Source: Aplysia californica
Lineage: Eukaryota; Mollusca; Gastropoda; Aplysiida; Aplysiidae
Direction: 5' to 3'
Assembly (NCBI RefSeq): GCF_000002075.1
Contig: NW_004797511.1
Coordinates: forward strand, 307,627-371,626
DNA length: 64,000 nt
The notes beneath the pieces were generated by a model. That model saw nothing but the letters and a program-made list of their open reading frames with translations, made no database searches and was not told the DNA's origin. A program made the translations under genes and the position numbers. Of the stretch, positions 1 through 11,334 are shown in pieces (position 1 is the first letter of the stretch; every line of letters begins with the position of its first letter).

Positions 1-56
1 TCTCTCTCTCTCTCTTTCTCTCTCTCTCTCCTTCCCTTCCTCCCTCCCTCTCTCTA
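1..56. repeat. (TC)n simple repeat
   Basis: Nearly pure TC dinucleotides at the window edge, grading into a TCCC-rich stretch. It probably continues outside the window. Confidence 0.95.
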
Positions 57-570
57 AAAAAATTGAAACTATAGGAACAGGCAATCATAATTTGAGAAAA
101 TGCATCAAATGGTTCGCTTCAAGGTTTTCCCTGAAGTTTGCAGAGGCCAGCTGACAGGGAATGGATGAGTTAATCCCTGTGCCCCGTCAGGCACGACGGA
201 ACTGGACACGGCAGACACAGCGCCCCCTGAGGGGACGTGCCGATAAATCTCGACCACAGCAGTCACACTAAAACTAGTAAAACTAAAAATGGGTCAGGTC
301 ACGAGGTGACCGAGGGGTAATTTTTATTTTTAAACTGATGACGGAGTGCGCAATAATTGATACGAGCTGTCAATTTCTGCTGTGAGTTGCAGCGGGTCAA
401 CGTTTGTGCGTGAGATTGAAGGGGGATGGGGGTGGTGAGGGATGGAGAGAGCAAGAGAGAGAAAGAGGGCAAGCAAGAGAGGGAGGGAGAGAGAGTGAGT
501 GAGTGAGAAAAAGAATGGGGAAAGAAAAAAAAAGAGAAAAGAGCAGATGGGGCAACAGAGAGAAAGTGAC
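57..570. other. Gene-free stretch with purine-rich tract
   Basis: No convincing exon is visible. Positions about 420-545 form a GA-rich, low-complexity tract whose reverse strand gives long Ser/Leu/Phe-rich open frames; these are compositional artefacts. Confidence 0.6.
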
Positions 571-574
571 ATTT

Positions 575-745
575 AGAGTAAGAGTTTTACGGCACTTACA
601 GAACAATTAGGTTATAATGCGAGCGCCGAAGAGTAGAGGTGTAACGAGAGAATAACAACAACAACAAAAAAACAAGAAGGAGGGGAGAAAAGACGATGGA
701 TGTTTGATAGGAAATGGAGCAGACCACACAGGATCATTCGCTAAC
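575..745 (-). mobile_element. SINE family C copy
   Basis: A short non-tRNA SINE in reverse orientation. It carries the family tail (GTTTTACGGCACTT, then an AGGTTATAA segment, then GAGCGCCG), the core GAGGTGTAACGAGAGA and the AGACGATGGATGTTTGATAG body also seen near 2780, 24000, 33300, 41150 and 48700. Confidence 0.75.
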
Positions 746-1385
746 CACCTACGCGTCAAAATTATATCACTATCCAGAGGCCTATCTGCCAACTAGACCG
801 AGACAACACCTGAAATGGAGCAATCTCTCTTAATAGCAAAGCAAAAGATTAGGCAACAGTAACATCACCAACAACAACAACAACAACAACAATAATAATT
901 TTTAAAAAAAACAGAAAGTACAAAGAATACAGAGTGTTGGGGGTACATCTGCCAATCCCACGACACACATTATGGTTACACGATGAACCAAAGTTTCACA
1001 AACAAACCAGTCACCACACCCGAGCGGTCACCGCCAACTATCCACTTCAAACCATAAACGTAAGCAAAAACACACCCATGACAACATAATTATCCTACAT
1101 ACATCTCAGGAGTGAACGACAATGGGATAGTTTAGACAGGGGGTGGGGGGGGGGGCAAGAAAAGAACGATTGACACTCCATACTTCTATTTTTAGTTTCA
1201 AGGGATTCACACAGCACTCAAACTGTCAAATTTTTGTCAGAAAAAAGAGACGTTCGCGTAAAGGGTGAAAGAGAAGCACATTGTCATAGACAAGAAAACA
1301 GTATCTGGAGCTGATATAATATAAAAACAGCAAGACAGAAGAGATTTTTTAAAGTTTTAGTTAGTTTTATATTTTCAACAGAGCC
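746..1385. other. Gene-free stretch
   Basis: AT-rich sequence with an AAC/AAT microsatellite at about 870-900 and a G-run near 1140. No exon or structured element was recognised. Confidence 0.5.
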
Positions 1386-2424
1386 TTGGAACAAAGAAAA
1401 TGCCCAGAGGACTGGCAGAAAGCCATAGTGGTACCTTTATGGGGAAAAAAGGGCAACAAACGCGATTTCACAACATATAGAGGCATTTCATTGTTAAGCC
1501 ACTCAGGAAAAACGTATGCAAAGATACTAGAGCAGCGCATAAAGACCTATTGTAGAGAGAAATCTGAGCAAAGCTCAGTTTGGATTCCGAAAGGGAAGAG
1601 GATGCACGGATGCCGTATTCGCATTACGACAGATATGCGAGAAAACAATAGAACACAACAAAGAGTCCAACATCGTCTTTATAGACCAGGAGAAGGCTTT
1701 TGACAGAGTAAACCAAATAGTGAGAAATTCAACATGAAAATAAGCACATCAAAAACAGAAGTTATGAAAGTGAGCCGAAGCCATAGTCCCCTGAACATCC
1801 ATGTCAAGAGTAAACAACTGAAACAGGTGAAAGAGTTTAAATATCTTGGCAGCACTTTTTCTGAAAACGGGTCAATAGACAGAGAAATAGAAATGCGAAC
1901 TCAAAAATCCAACGCTGTCACCTACCAGCTCGCACCCCTTCTATCTCATCCAAACATCTCCATGGACACAAAGAGACAGCTTATCACCTCAATATTCATA
2001 CCAATATTATGTTATCAGTGCCAGACCTTGACCTTAAGCAAAACCCATGAAAGCAAAATCACCGCATGCGAAATGAAATGTCTCCGCAAAACCCTTAACA
2101 TCACAAGACGAGACAGGCAGAGAAATGAAGAAGTAAGAGCAGCTATCGGCACCGAGTCCTGCCTGCGTTACATGGAAAGACAAGAGGATAAAATGGTTTG
2201 GCCACCTGTTACGCATGTCACCTGATCAGCCAGCCTTGAGAGCCTACAACACCAAGCACTCAGGCTATAAAGGAAGAGGAAGGCCACGCAAAAGGTGGAT
2301 CGAGGGTGTCAAGGAAACCCTAAGAAAACATAACATCACAACTGATAGAGCTGCGGAGCTGGCCTACCATAGAAAACTGCATCTCCCCTCGACGCTTAAC
2401 GGCAACAGAGGATGAAAAAGAAAG
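1386..2424 (+). mobile_element. RTE-like LINE, 5'-truncated and internally deleted
   Basis: Reverse-transcriptase pieces of a non-LTR retrotransposon. The first (about 1386-1715) reads as the RT fingers region: YRGISLLSHSGKTYAKILEQ, then the FIDQEKAFDRVNQ region in another frame. The second (1734-2215) has the thumb and post-RT region typical of RTE-type LINEs: [57 protein letters not shown] third frame (about 2190-2412) has RMSPDQP then GYKGRGRPRKRWIEGVKE. The catalytic F/YADD segment expected between pieces one and two is absent, consistent with an internal deletion near 1715-1735. At least two frame changes make it dead. The endonuclease domain is not seen. Close relatives are often annotated as craniofacial development protein 2-like. 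Confidence 0.85.
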
Positions 2425-2427
2425 TAA

Positions 2428-2575
2428 GTTAGTTTTACAGGGCTTGTCACAAAAATGGGTAAAAAAAACTATAAAAGAGCTGAAGATTAGAGAACGGGGT
2501 AAGGACGATATAGGAAAAAAGGTTCAAACCACACAAGTGTAAGAGCACCTGCCAACCATCCAGTGAAAGAATTAG
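2428..2575 (-). mobile_element. Degenerate SINE family C copy
   Basis: It retains GAAGATTAGAG, the GGACGATATAGGA body fragment, and the 5' part AAACCACACAAGTG...GAGCACCTGCCAACCATCCA of family C in reverse orientation. The tail hairpin is eroded. Confidence 0.55.
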
Positions 2576-2767
2576 GGAAAGAGAGAAATACAGAGGGAGG
2601 AGGGAGAAAAAGACAGAGGGAGAGGAAGGAGGGAGGCACCCGCACACAACCGAGGAACACGATGGCTATTGTCAACTCTCTGCTCTATTGACAATTGACA
2701 CAAACATCAGGGTTCATTTAAGGCCTGCCGTTGGTTGGAAAGCGTACGATAAACACTCGTGCGAGTG

Positions 2768-2920
2768 AGTGTTAGTGTTAGTAGAGGTTTTACGGAGCTC
2801 GCCACTGCATAAGGTCATATGAGCCCCAGAAGATTAGAGGTGTTACAAGAGAGTAACAAACATAAAAAGAAAAAGGGGAGAAGGACGATAGATGTTCAAT
2901 AGGAAAGAAGAAGCGAGTGA
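2768..2920 (-). mobile_element. SINE family C copy (tail of the A/B type)
   Basis: Reverse-oriented family C body (GATTAGAGGTGTTACAAGAG, GGACGATAGATGTTCAATAGG) joined to a tail reading GGAGCTC...CATAAGGTCATATGAGCCCC, which is nearer to the tail seen in families A and B than to the usual C tail. Confidence 0.75.
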
Positions 2921-3490
2921 CTGTGAGTTTGTGTGTGTGAACATAATGCGTGAGTGTATACCTGTTTGCCGGGAAGGGAATACACTCCAGTCTGGAGCGT
3001 GCGTATTAAAATTTATTCTCACTTTTAACATTTAACGTTCTGTTGAGCCCAGGCGTCACAATATTTAGTAACATGCATCATCCATCATTGATCACAACGC
3101 GGCTGTAGACGGTTGTCTAGATCCTCACGCCGTTTGTCACAGGAGACAGCCCATTCAGAACAGCAGGACAAGCAATATTTTGTTGTAAGTAAAAAAAAAA
3201 TCAAACGGAAAAAATAAACAGAAAAAACAAGAACTAATTTTCCACAGGTAGAGCAAGAAAAATTGATCCCATTTCCAGTCATAGCCCATACTTCCAACAC
3301 TCTGGGATACCCTTTTTTAAAACCTTAAGTTCTCCATTCCTTGATAGAGTACAAAAAAATTGTTCACAAAGTATCTTTTCACGATATGAGAAACTTAGTA
3401 TGAAATATTTCATTCCACATCTTTAAAAAAAAACCTGAAAATAAATGTAGGGTGGAGGTGATGTATTGATTACATTGTATATTATATACA
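2921..3490. other. Gene-free stretch
   Basis: No exon, RNA gene or repeat copy recognised. Several short A-runs. Reverse-strand open frames here show no family resemblance. Confidence 0.5.
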
Positions 3491-3499
3491 TGCTACGTA

Positions 3500-3805
3500 T
3501 CCCATGGACAGCTAGAAAAACAAATGAAGAAGTCCTGGTTGAAGTAACAACTTATCACGAATATATGAAAACGACAGGCAAATTTCTTCGGACGCACAAT
3601 GCGGAAAAAAGCATTAGAGAATATTGTAACAACAGGAAAGTTTGATGGAAAGAGAGGCAGAGGCAGACAGAGGGATAAGATACTGGACAAGATGACAACA
3701 TGGTTGGGAGCAGCAAGAACAACAGACACCATTGCTACATCGAAAGACAGATGGAAGTGGAGGTCCATGATCGCCCATGCCAGTCGGCAAGGCACCGGAT
3801 GATGA
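3500..3805 (+). mobile_element. LINE 3'-terminal coding fragment
   Basis: The frame around 3505-3600 reads PWTARKTNEEVL-like sequence, and 3599-3802 reads LENIVTTGKFDGKRGRGRQR, then WLGAARTTDTIATSKDRWKW and MIAHASRQGTG. This is the conserved C-terminal tail of endonuclease-reverse transcriptase LINEs (usual form: NLVTTGKIEGKRGRGRQREK...RDRDAWRAMIANAKKQGTG). It ends straight into an AT microsatellite, as LINE 3' ends often do. Only the tail is present. Confidence 0.8.
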
Positions 3806-3832
3806 TATATATATATAATATATATAATCATT
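3806..3832. repeat. (AT)n microsatellite at a LINE 3' end
   Basis: ATGATGATATATATATATAA-type repeat immediately after the LINE stop codon. Confidence 0.8.
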
Positions 3833-3839
3833 ATTCTGA

Positions 3840-4850
3840 ATACAATAAATTATTATACTGATGGTTAATATGAACAATAATTTGTAACAGTCAATAAACA
3901 TTGCAGATTACATAGATCATTACATAGCCTGATGGACCTTCACTATCAGTGGTCATCAGCTTTACATGATGGCAACACCAGATGATCATCGAGGTCATAG
4001 CTAGAGGCAATTCCCCTGCATAATAACACTAATGAGACTAGTCTGGACCGAGATGTGGAAAGGATTGGTGGGTGGGGGGGGGGGGGGTTTGGAGGGTTGT
4101 ACAAAAAGACAATCTTGAGACTGTCCTTTTGAATTTGGTAAATCAATTCTTATTAAATTCTAGCTTCCTGCTTGTCAACTGTATTATTTTTTCCCCTCCT
4201 CTGTTTTAAACATGTATCGAAACAGACAAATTATAAAATACTTGATGAATACACTTCGCGCACTCATGGTATTTTCCTCGAGACTTAATCATGCTATACA
4301 TGATGTAACATTAAATATCAGGAGCAATTATTTTTGTATGATTCAAGAGTTCAGAAATTTTTGACTGGCTCCCATTCTGTACCTTGTTCAGCCTTGTGTG
4401 CTTTATAAAAGGGCTGCACATAGTTTTCAGTGAAAGGTATCTCTAACATTCAATTCATTTTAACCCAATGCACACTGCCGAATTGATGCATTTGATTAAA
4501 TTTTTAATTTCCTGACTGTGTTTTTTAAGAGATGACCTGATGTTAAATATACGACCACAAACCATTCTTGCTGTCTCCAGTACAATTTTCATAGATCATA
4601 GATTCTACTTCAAAAAGTTTTCACTTAACTTCACATCTAACTTTTCAAGTGCAAAACTGAAGGAAAAAAACAACAAAACAGTCACACTAGTAAAGAGGGC
4701 GCAACTGTCTACCACTTGTAAGCAACGGAAACTCAAAAATTATGTATTTTGTCTGGAATCACAAAAACCATATGGATAAAATGACTACAAGAAGTGGGGG
4801 AGAATTTGGACAGTAGAGCCAATATCCGTCCAATCCTGTCAAACTACATT
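3840..4850. other. Gene-free stretch
   Basis: AT-rich non-coding sequence with a poly-G tract near 4074-4088. An open frame at 4540-4779 has no recognisable domain and no splice or promoter context, so it is not called a gene. Confidence 0.5.
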
Positions 4851-4851
4851 A

Positions 4852-4854
<3 letters not shown>

Positions 4855-4882
<28 letters not shown>
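4855..4882. repeat. (AT)n microsatellite
   Basis: About 14 AT units. Confidence 0.9.
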
Positions 4883-5127
4883 GACAGACACGGTGATATG
4901 AACCACCAGCTTAAGTTACCTCAAAGAAACCGAAATTAGAGTGCCCTGAACTCTCTGACACGTTTGACAATCATATTCAAACCATCCGGAAAGGTCCAGA
5001 GAACGATAATTGCAAACATATCTGACCCCCCCCCATACACACACAAAAAAATGATCCTCCAACCTGAGACACTCTCAAACTTCAGAGCTTTAAAAAACCA
5101 AGCTTTTTTAAAAGCTCAGGGCTGACT

Positions 5128-5242
5128 CATTCTGCAGCCTTTCTACTGCTACCCTTTGACTCCTTCTAACAGCTGTCTTTCAGCCACACCCCTGATTTTC
5201 TGGTAGGAAAGATCTACACCTCTATATATATATATATATATA
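5128..5242 (+). mobile_element. Internal fragment of tRNA-derived SINE family B, followed by (AT)n
   Basis: CTGCTACCCTTTGACTCCTT to GGTAGGAAAGATCTACACCT repeats the middle of the full copy that starts at 5262 (compare 5477-5547). It runs directly into a TATATA microsatellite at 5222-5242. Confidence 0.8.
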
Positions 5243-5261
5243 CGTACACAATACTTGTAAA

Positions 5262-5757
5262 CATGGGCTCTCGTGGCCTAGAGGTTAAGGTATTGGCCTC
5301 TCATTCAAAGGTCATGGGTTCGAATCCGGGTAGCGACCGAAAAATTTTCTTCTCTAAAAAGTGTTCCTTTCACCTCCTTTCCGGCTCCCTAGAACTTAAA
5401 AGCAATGTTCTGTTGTCTGCTTTCGTCTCCTCTTTCTGCCCCCATCCCCTAACCTCCTTTGCCCCCCTCCTCTGCTACCCTTTGACTCCTTCTAACAGCT
5501 GTCTTTCAGCCACACCCCTGATTTTCTGTTAGGAAAGATCTACACCTCTCAAACCTTCTCGGGCAAGGGCGAAAAATCTCGGAGGGCCCCTGTGCAAGTT
5601 GCGCACGTGAAAGATCCCTCGGTGGTCTAAAATCTATAAGAGTAGGCTTCGGCCGCCACCCGGGGAAAATTCAAAATTTCCTCATAACTGAAAAAGTTTA
5701 ATGTGTCCAGCACGCTTATATGACCTTATGCAGTTGCGAGAGCCATAAAACACTTAC
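5262..5757 (+). mobile_element. tRNA-derived SINE family B (about 500 bp)
   Basis: The 5' head is tRNA-like: an A-box-like TGGCCTAGAGGTTAAGG and a B-box-like GGTTCGAATCCGGG about 40 bases on, the pol III internal promoter pair. The body has the Pro-rich CTTTCAGCCACACCCCTG segment, GGGCCCCTGTGCAAGTTGC-type and GAAAGATCCCTCGGTGGTC motifs. The 3' end is the shared tail CTTATATGACCTTATGCAGT TGCGAGAGCC ATAAAAC. Other copies are near 33.8, 46.9 and 52.6 kb. Presumed mobilised by a LINE through the tail; that is inference. Confidence 0.9.
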
Positions 5758-7048
5758 CAAAATAAAAAACAAAATGAAAAATTTGTTTTATATATTTAAC
5801 AGACATTTTTTTACCGGCTCCCATTCTGAAACGAAGAAACTCCTACAAAAAAACGTGACTATGGTGTCATATTAAATTCTACCAATTCAATGGCCAGTTT
5901 TGCTGATAAACAACACAGCAGCGGTTGATATTATTATTATTAATTGGCCACAATGACAGTTGTTGGGTTTATAATTTTTATCTCTACATTTATAAAATCA
6001 TTCCTCAAGCCATGAGCAAAGAATAACTGATCTGATTGGTTTTGTGAAATAATTCATTAATGAATTAATGCTCCCAATGAACTGTTACGGTTTAGAATTG
6101 AGGAGGCGGACTGCTTCAACCCGCCTCAGGGTCAATCTTAGCTGGGCTGAGTATAATTTTTGTTTAATCTAATATTAATGTGCATGCGTCCCATGAAAGA
6201 AGGACAGACTAAAAAAAAAAACACTTCCAGAAACAGGATCCAATGGAGACTTTCATCTTTTGTATGCTACGGCAAATACCCAAACATTACATCACAGACT
6301 TTGGCAGATGCTGCTCTACCTTAAAAATTGCTCCAAAAAATTCTAAGTTTCAATCAATGAGGTTGATATGACATGAACAGATTTTCTGCATCATAAATTT
6401 TAAAAGAAAAGTCCAGACAAGGGATGCTGAGCCTTCATAGTCTCAAGCAAACTGTTTAAATGTCGGCAAAATGTAATGAATTTCTACTTTTTTCTTTAAA
6501 TCAAAACAATAAAAACACATCATACTGTTAACTTTCAGGCTGCACATTGAAGAACTCTCCTCAATAAAGAAGGTATCGGAAAGGGTGGGGGGGGGGGATA
6601 TTTTGACCCTCTGAAATCTCTTAAATTAAACTATTTATACTTGAAATGCGTTAAATGGTACCAAGCTCGAATTATTGCAACATAGTGTCCAAATTGTGCT
6701 TTCTTTTTGCCACTTAATCAGATCACAAAAACAACAAAAACTAATGTTACAAAAATCGAAACCCTCAACATTCTCCCTGATCAAACGATCACATCACAAC
6801 TTAAGAAAGAGGTACGTGTAAAAACTGATATCACAAGTAAACTTAAAATCGAAGTGTTCAGCAGCAGCGTTCTGGAGTTCTCTACAAGACAGCTGAGTCA
6901 ATGACAATTTGGACACACATTGTGACTATACACTATACTTTTTTAAAGAGTGAAGAAGAAAGAATAAGTTCCCGCCACATAAAAAGTTGGTGCGTTATGA
7001 AGATTAAATTGCAACATTTCATATAAAAAAGCATCCATAGTAACTTAC
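5758..7048. other. P4HA first intron (gene-free on the evidence here)
   Basis: This lies downstream, in transcription order, of the P4HA exon at 7049-7260 and should be intron. A poly-G tract sits near 6585. No second P4HA exon (expected to encode the peptide following KIKK) was found down to position 1, so the next exon is presumed to lie outside the window. Confidence 0.5.
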
Positions 7049-7260
7049 TTTTTTATTTTATCCAGTCTCATCTGTTCCTGCTCCACGTATGAATTCAATA
7101 ATGAAGCAATATCCTTTTCTGCATAGAGGGCTGTTTGCAAGTGAGCATTTGAGGTGAAAAGTTCACCTCGCAACACGCTCACAAATTGTGTCAACAAGAC
7201 AACCACACACTTGATACTGAAATGCATTGTGATAACTGTCTTCATCAAGGTACTGTTGCT
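7049..7260 (-). CDS. P4HA: Prolyl 4-hydroxylase subunit alpha, first coding exon
   Basis: The exon is bounded by TTTGTTTCAG at its 5' side and a GTAAGT donor at its 3' side (phase 2). Translation can begin at the ATG at 7245 (MKTVITMHFSIK) or at 7227 (MHFSIK). Either way a signal peptide follows (hydrophobic CVVVLLTQFVSVL), then ELFTSNAHLQTALYAEKD and NSYVEQEQMRLDKIKK. This matches the start of mature animal P4HA (human form: FFTSIGQMTDLIHTEKD... then LEQIKK), the N-terminal dimerisation region of the alpha subunit. The enzyme hydroxylates proline in procollagen in the ER lumen, with protein disulfide isomerase as beta subunit, using Fe(II), 2-oxoglutarate and ascorbate. Only the first exon is present; the peptide-binding and dioxygenase domains must lie left of the window. 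P4HA1 and P4HA2 orthology cannot be separated. Confidence 0.85.
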
Positions 7261-7424
7261 CTGAAACAAAATAATAACATGTCACTGCTGGATGAAAGCT
7301 TCCCAGAAGTAATAAAAGCTAAATATACACCTAGATCACAGCACAAACAACTAAAATCTAGATCTACACTTTGCACTGCCTGCTGAAAAAAAACATGCAT
7401 GTATAATTACTCTCAATCAGAGTT

Positions 7425-7470
7425 CATAGTCTAGATCTACATCTAGATTCTAGATCTAGATCTAGTATTA
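7425..7470. repeat. AGATCTAG-type palindromic repeat cluster
   Basis: Overlapping TCTAGATCTA and CTAGATTCTAGA units, the same family as at 7793-7860 and 13436-13520. Confidence 0.85.
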
Positions 7471-7792
7471 ATTGTTGTGTGAGAAGCTGACAAAACAAGT
7501 CCCCAGGAAACCCTTCAAACTTGTACAAGAACCTCTGTCCGGGTCATCTTTGACAGAAACAATTTCCTCATTGAGAGAATCAATGACCAACTGTTTGAAG
7601 TTAATACTGATTGTCATGGTAACCTGGTGGATTAATTGTCTTAATGAGTTTATCAGGTATTTAATTGGTAAAAGTACATCGCATACCACTGTGATTCGAT
7701 ATTTACAACTTTATTGAAAACTCTTGGATCTGAAACTGATAAGTTCCCATCTAAATTACCACTGGCACTGGCACTGTTCATTACAGTATTAG

Positions 7793-7860
7793 ACTCTAGA
7801 TCTAGATTCTAGATCTATATCTATATCTCTAGAATCTATATTAGATCTAGTCTAGTTCTC
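7793..7860. repeat. AGATCTAG-type palindromic repeat cluster
   Basis: Degenerate run of CTAGATCTAGATTCTAGATC and TATATCTATATCT units. It lies in the presumed first intron of P4HA. Confidence 0.8.
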
Positions 7861-8022
7861 AAAACCAAATCAAATTATTGAACTTGTGGGTGTTCTAGTT
7901 GTACGAAAGCTGATGCTTTGTTCTGGGGACAGCTGATAGATCTAGGATTGCATTCTACTTAACTGTAATCTAGATTCTAGAATCAGGAATTTGGAGCTAT
8001 CATTGATCGATCAAAACTCTCT

Positions 8023-8240
8023 ACTCACAGTAACAAACAGCGCATGCATGAGATAAGACAAAAGTTACGTTGCTGTCCTGACGTTCAAAAGTTATCTGAA
8101 GTTTGAGTACACTCTTAGAACTGTCAACAATGAAAGCAGAAAGACAGACACAACTTATAATGTTACTCACACTTACAGCGACGCAGCTTCTAGAACTGCA
8201 CACGTTGGCAAGTGTGTACGTGACTTTTCTGGTGCCCCCA
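8023..8240 (-). promoter_or_regulatory. Probable non-coding 5' exon donor and promoter side of P4HA
   Basis: The coding exon at 7260 starts at a 3' splice site, so an upstream non-coding exon is required. On the minus strand the sequence TTTGTTACT|GTGAGTAGAG gives a strong 5' splice site with the exon ending at 8029. The transcription start was not located. CpG-richer sequence follows at 8170-8340 and may be the promoter side; this is inference. Confidence 0.35.
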
Positions 8241-8449
8241 GACTCGAAGAATTCAGTGAGCCAATCGGCGATGCTCGGCAGTCGGCAGCAAGACCAGTTA
8301 CCCTCTTTTCGCTCGGGTTCACCCCGCTCTCATAGCCTACCTAGTCATCACAATCTTCTCGTCCTCCTCGCCTCTCCCGGTGATTCCCTGGGTCAAACCC
8401 ATTTTCATTCATTGCCCAGATTTTTGTATTTTGCCAACTATAAAATTTG

Positions 8450-9325
8450 AGCAGTTTACGCTGCGTTTTGTAGCGTGAAGAAAAAAACGAATATTATTTG
8501 TTTTACGGTTTTATGGTTTGTATTTTTGTTTTGCTATAAAGCTATTAGATGCAATCACAGAATTCTATAAAAATGAAAAAACAAGAAGCTAAAATGGGTG
8601 CTCTTTTTTTGGTTCAAGAATTGACTGTCAGCCAAGCTCCTTGCTGTCAGCTCGCAGTAGACCTTGAATCAGAACCTCAAGTTGCAACAGAGAGTACATA
8701 ACTTGTATGTATTCATTATAATTAAACATTCTCTAGTAGCAACAAATGCCTTCAACGGTTCAAAGACACATACTTGAAGCATTACTGGGTTTTTTGAGAG
8801 ATTACATTCTTTTTCTATTTTAACAAGCCACAATACAGCATTCATAAAAATTGGATTTTACTCCGAACTCCCAGTTTGAACTTGAAAACAGATGGATAGC
8901 CCGCTAAATCTGGTCATAATATATGACCTATAAAAGTTGGGTCAGTCCATTAGACAATAATAGGGGTAATTATTACACATGTTAGTAGCCTTGCCTATGG
9001 ACAAAAGCGGCCGAAAGTTTTGTGGCGCTTCCCGATGAAACGCATAAAATTTCTTGTTTTCGTTGTAGTTTGATTGTAGACCTAAGCATAACTTGCTTAT
9101 TAGAAGGAGGTCAGTCTGTTAAAGCGGGTTCTGTTGTTGTTATTGTTGTTGGGTTTTGGGGGTCTTTTTTATCTTTATTTGTTGTTTTTTAATTATTCTT
9201 TTTTCCCTTGAAGGTGTATTCGTCGTTCAGTTCAACACGAAATTTGAACAAAGATCTAATCCTATTTAAGATAGGATCGGAGACTTGGGTCTCAAACTTG
9301 TTATTGTTATTGTTGTTCTTGTTCT

Positions 9326-9326
<1 letters not shown>
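8450..9326. other. Gene-free stretch between P4HA and SUN genes
   Basis: No exon or repeat family recognised. Part of the intergenic space between the divergently oriented P4HA and SUN genes. Confidence 0.5.

Positions 9327-9414
<88 letters not shown>
9327..9414. repeat. (ATG)n / (GAT)n microsatellite
   Basis: About 29 uninterrupted trinucleotide units. It creates a poly-Met frame on the plus strand and a poly-Ile frame on the minus strand; neither is a gene. Confidence 0.97.
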
Positions 9415-10430
9415 TTTTGTTTGTTTTGGGGGGTTTTCGCGAAGTTTAGACTCTTGACGATACTCAAGGTCGTTAAAAGTCTTTGTATTGTGGAATCTTG
9501 TGTTATTTACGAAAGCAAGTGACTGAAAAGTTGAGGTTTTTACAGGTGTGAATAAGTGGGGCGTTTAGCCTGCTGTTCCTCCATAGAGATTGTACCTCGC
9601 ATCAGTCAGTGTGTTGTGTTTTTGGCTTTTTCGTTTGTTTGTTTGTTTGTTTGTTGTTGTTTGTTGTTTTTTTTCAAATGTATGAAGTCTTTTGAATCCG
9701 AACTGAAGATCCGATACTTAATAGGGCAGGGTTGTTGTGGGGGTTTTTTATATTATTATTTATGAGGGCCAATTGATACAAAAGTGAATACCTATAACTG
9801 AAAATTAAAAAGTCTGGCTATGTGTGTCTATTTCACCAGGGAACAAAAATCTGAGAAGCTTGTAAAATTAATTAGGTTCTGGTTTTGTTTCTTTATATGG
9901 CTTACAGATGTTACACACTTTTCCCGTACTACGTCAGATATCTAGGCAACCAATCAACTTCAGTAGTAACTTCCTGTGCAAGCCTTGGTAGAAACGGGGG
10001 AAAACAACATTAATTTTCGTTGCCTTCGAAAGATATATTCATTCACTATGAACTTTGACTAAAGTAGGTATTCAAATTGTAGGCGGTGTTTCGTTGTCTT
10101 CTAACTTACATTTATTATTATAAAAATACAACATGGATAAGTTATTCCCCACATTGTTCAATCATTGTTTATTTGTTGAACCTTACTTTCAATGAACTTT
10201 TTGTCGGTTGTTAGCGATCTTACTTTCTGATTATTTTATTGATTACATTGTTGTAGATCTAGCCTAGATCTATATTAGCCTACTAATACCAGTAGTAACT
10301 TTCTTAGGGATTGGGGTAGGATAGTTGGTAATTAGGGTAGTAATCTTTGGGGACAGAAGCGGATTATCCCAAGCATAAAAATTAAATCTGACATAGATCT
10401 AGACCTACTTCGGATGAGAAGAATAACCCA
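9415..10430. other. Gene-free stretch
   Basis: Non-coding sequence with GTTT and GTT runs at 9630-9670. No splice-bounded coding segment was recognised. Confidence 0.5.
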
Positions 10431-10463
10431 TGTCTCGATATGGGCTGGATCCAAGCAGATCGG

Positions 10464-10505
10464 GTCAGCGGGGCCGAAGGCCCAGTCAGCGGGGCCGAAG
10501 GCCCC
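10464..10505. repeat. Tandem 21-bp duplication with GC-rich hairpins
   Basis: Two adjacent copies of a 21-bp unit beginning GTCAGCGGGGCCGAAGGCCC. Each contains the perfect stem GGGGCC-GAA-GGCCC(C). It sits in a GC-rich island (about 10440-10730) that contrasts with the AT-rich surroundings. Confidence 0.85.
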
Positions 10506-10721
10506 ATCGCGTCCGATGAATGCGCGGGCCCACCCCGGTGTGGGCATGAGGCGAGGACTTCCCCCCTCCTGACCTCTCGCAGGCCGATAAAATCACCTAG
10601 GCCCGTGGTAGCTAACGGCATATCTGGTTGGGAACGAAATAATAATGTAAAAACATTTTTCGCCTCTCCTGTAAATGTGGGACCGGCCGCTGGCTGGACC
10701 ATTCATTGTTTACGCACTTAA

Positions 10722-11330
10722 CAATGGCAGGCCTCACACTCTCTGCCTGCACACAATAAATTATGGTTCAAGGAACAGAGAGCGAGTACAAACGTAACGA
10801 GACACAAGCACGAGACAATAAATGCTCTTGCACGACGGTAGAAGGGTTGTAAATTATTGAGACCAAATGGGCGAGGGCGTTAAATCATGCTTACTAGTTT
10901 AATAATTACTAGAGTAGCGACGGGGTTGTGCGACAGGGGGGTCAGCGCTGCAACCCTGTGGTATTCATCATGAACCAATTAAGATGTGCTAGAGTGTTCT
11001 CGCGTTTATCAACACCCGACAGCATCCTTTCCTGTGGCACGAGATCCTTGGTTGGTCGATGTGGTTGCTTACTGCATATACACAGAGGTAAATTATTTCC
11101 TGGCTTGCTGATTATGTATTCTAACAGTGCATCGACCTGCAGTTGTAAGGCTGTCAATGCATTTTATGAAGATGTGTATACTTGTACTACACACAAAGCA
11201 GTGTGTTGTGCGTGTAACATCAGTGCTAAGCAAAGCACGGAGCCGCTCTGCCTCTCTGAGGGGATGTATGGGGGGTAGGCGCGCAGTGCCGACATCCGAC
11301 ATGGTGTCTGGTATGGCGGGGTTTCGCGTC
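10722..11330. other. Undetermined, possibly upstream part of transposon remnant
   Basis: Open frames exist on both strands but no family was recognised. The position just 5' of the transposase remnant makes decayed transposon sequence the simplest reading. Confidence 0.35.
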
Positions 11331-11334
11331 TCAG

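Noticed and set aside
2034-2216. Minus-strand frame opposite the LINE
   Set aside because: Shadow of the RTE-like coding strand.
5262-5340. tRNA gene at the SINE head
   Set aside because: A and B boxes are present but the cloverleaf is not convincing and the segment is fused to a SINE body repeated four times.
9208-9522. Open frame with a run of methionines (plus) or isoleucines (minus)
   Set aside because: Produced by the (ATG)n microsatellite; no other coding signal.
10440-10721. 93-codon open frame in GC-rich island
   Set aside because: Explained by GC-rich composition and the in-frame 21-bp duplication; no homology recognised.
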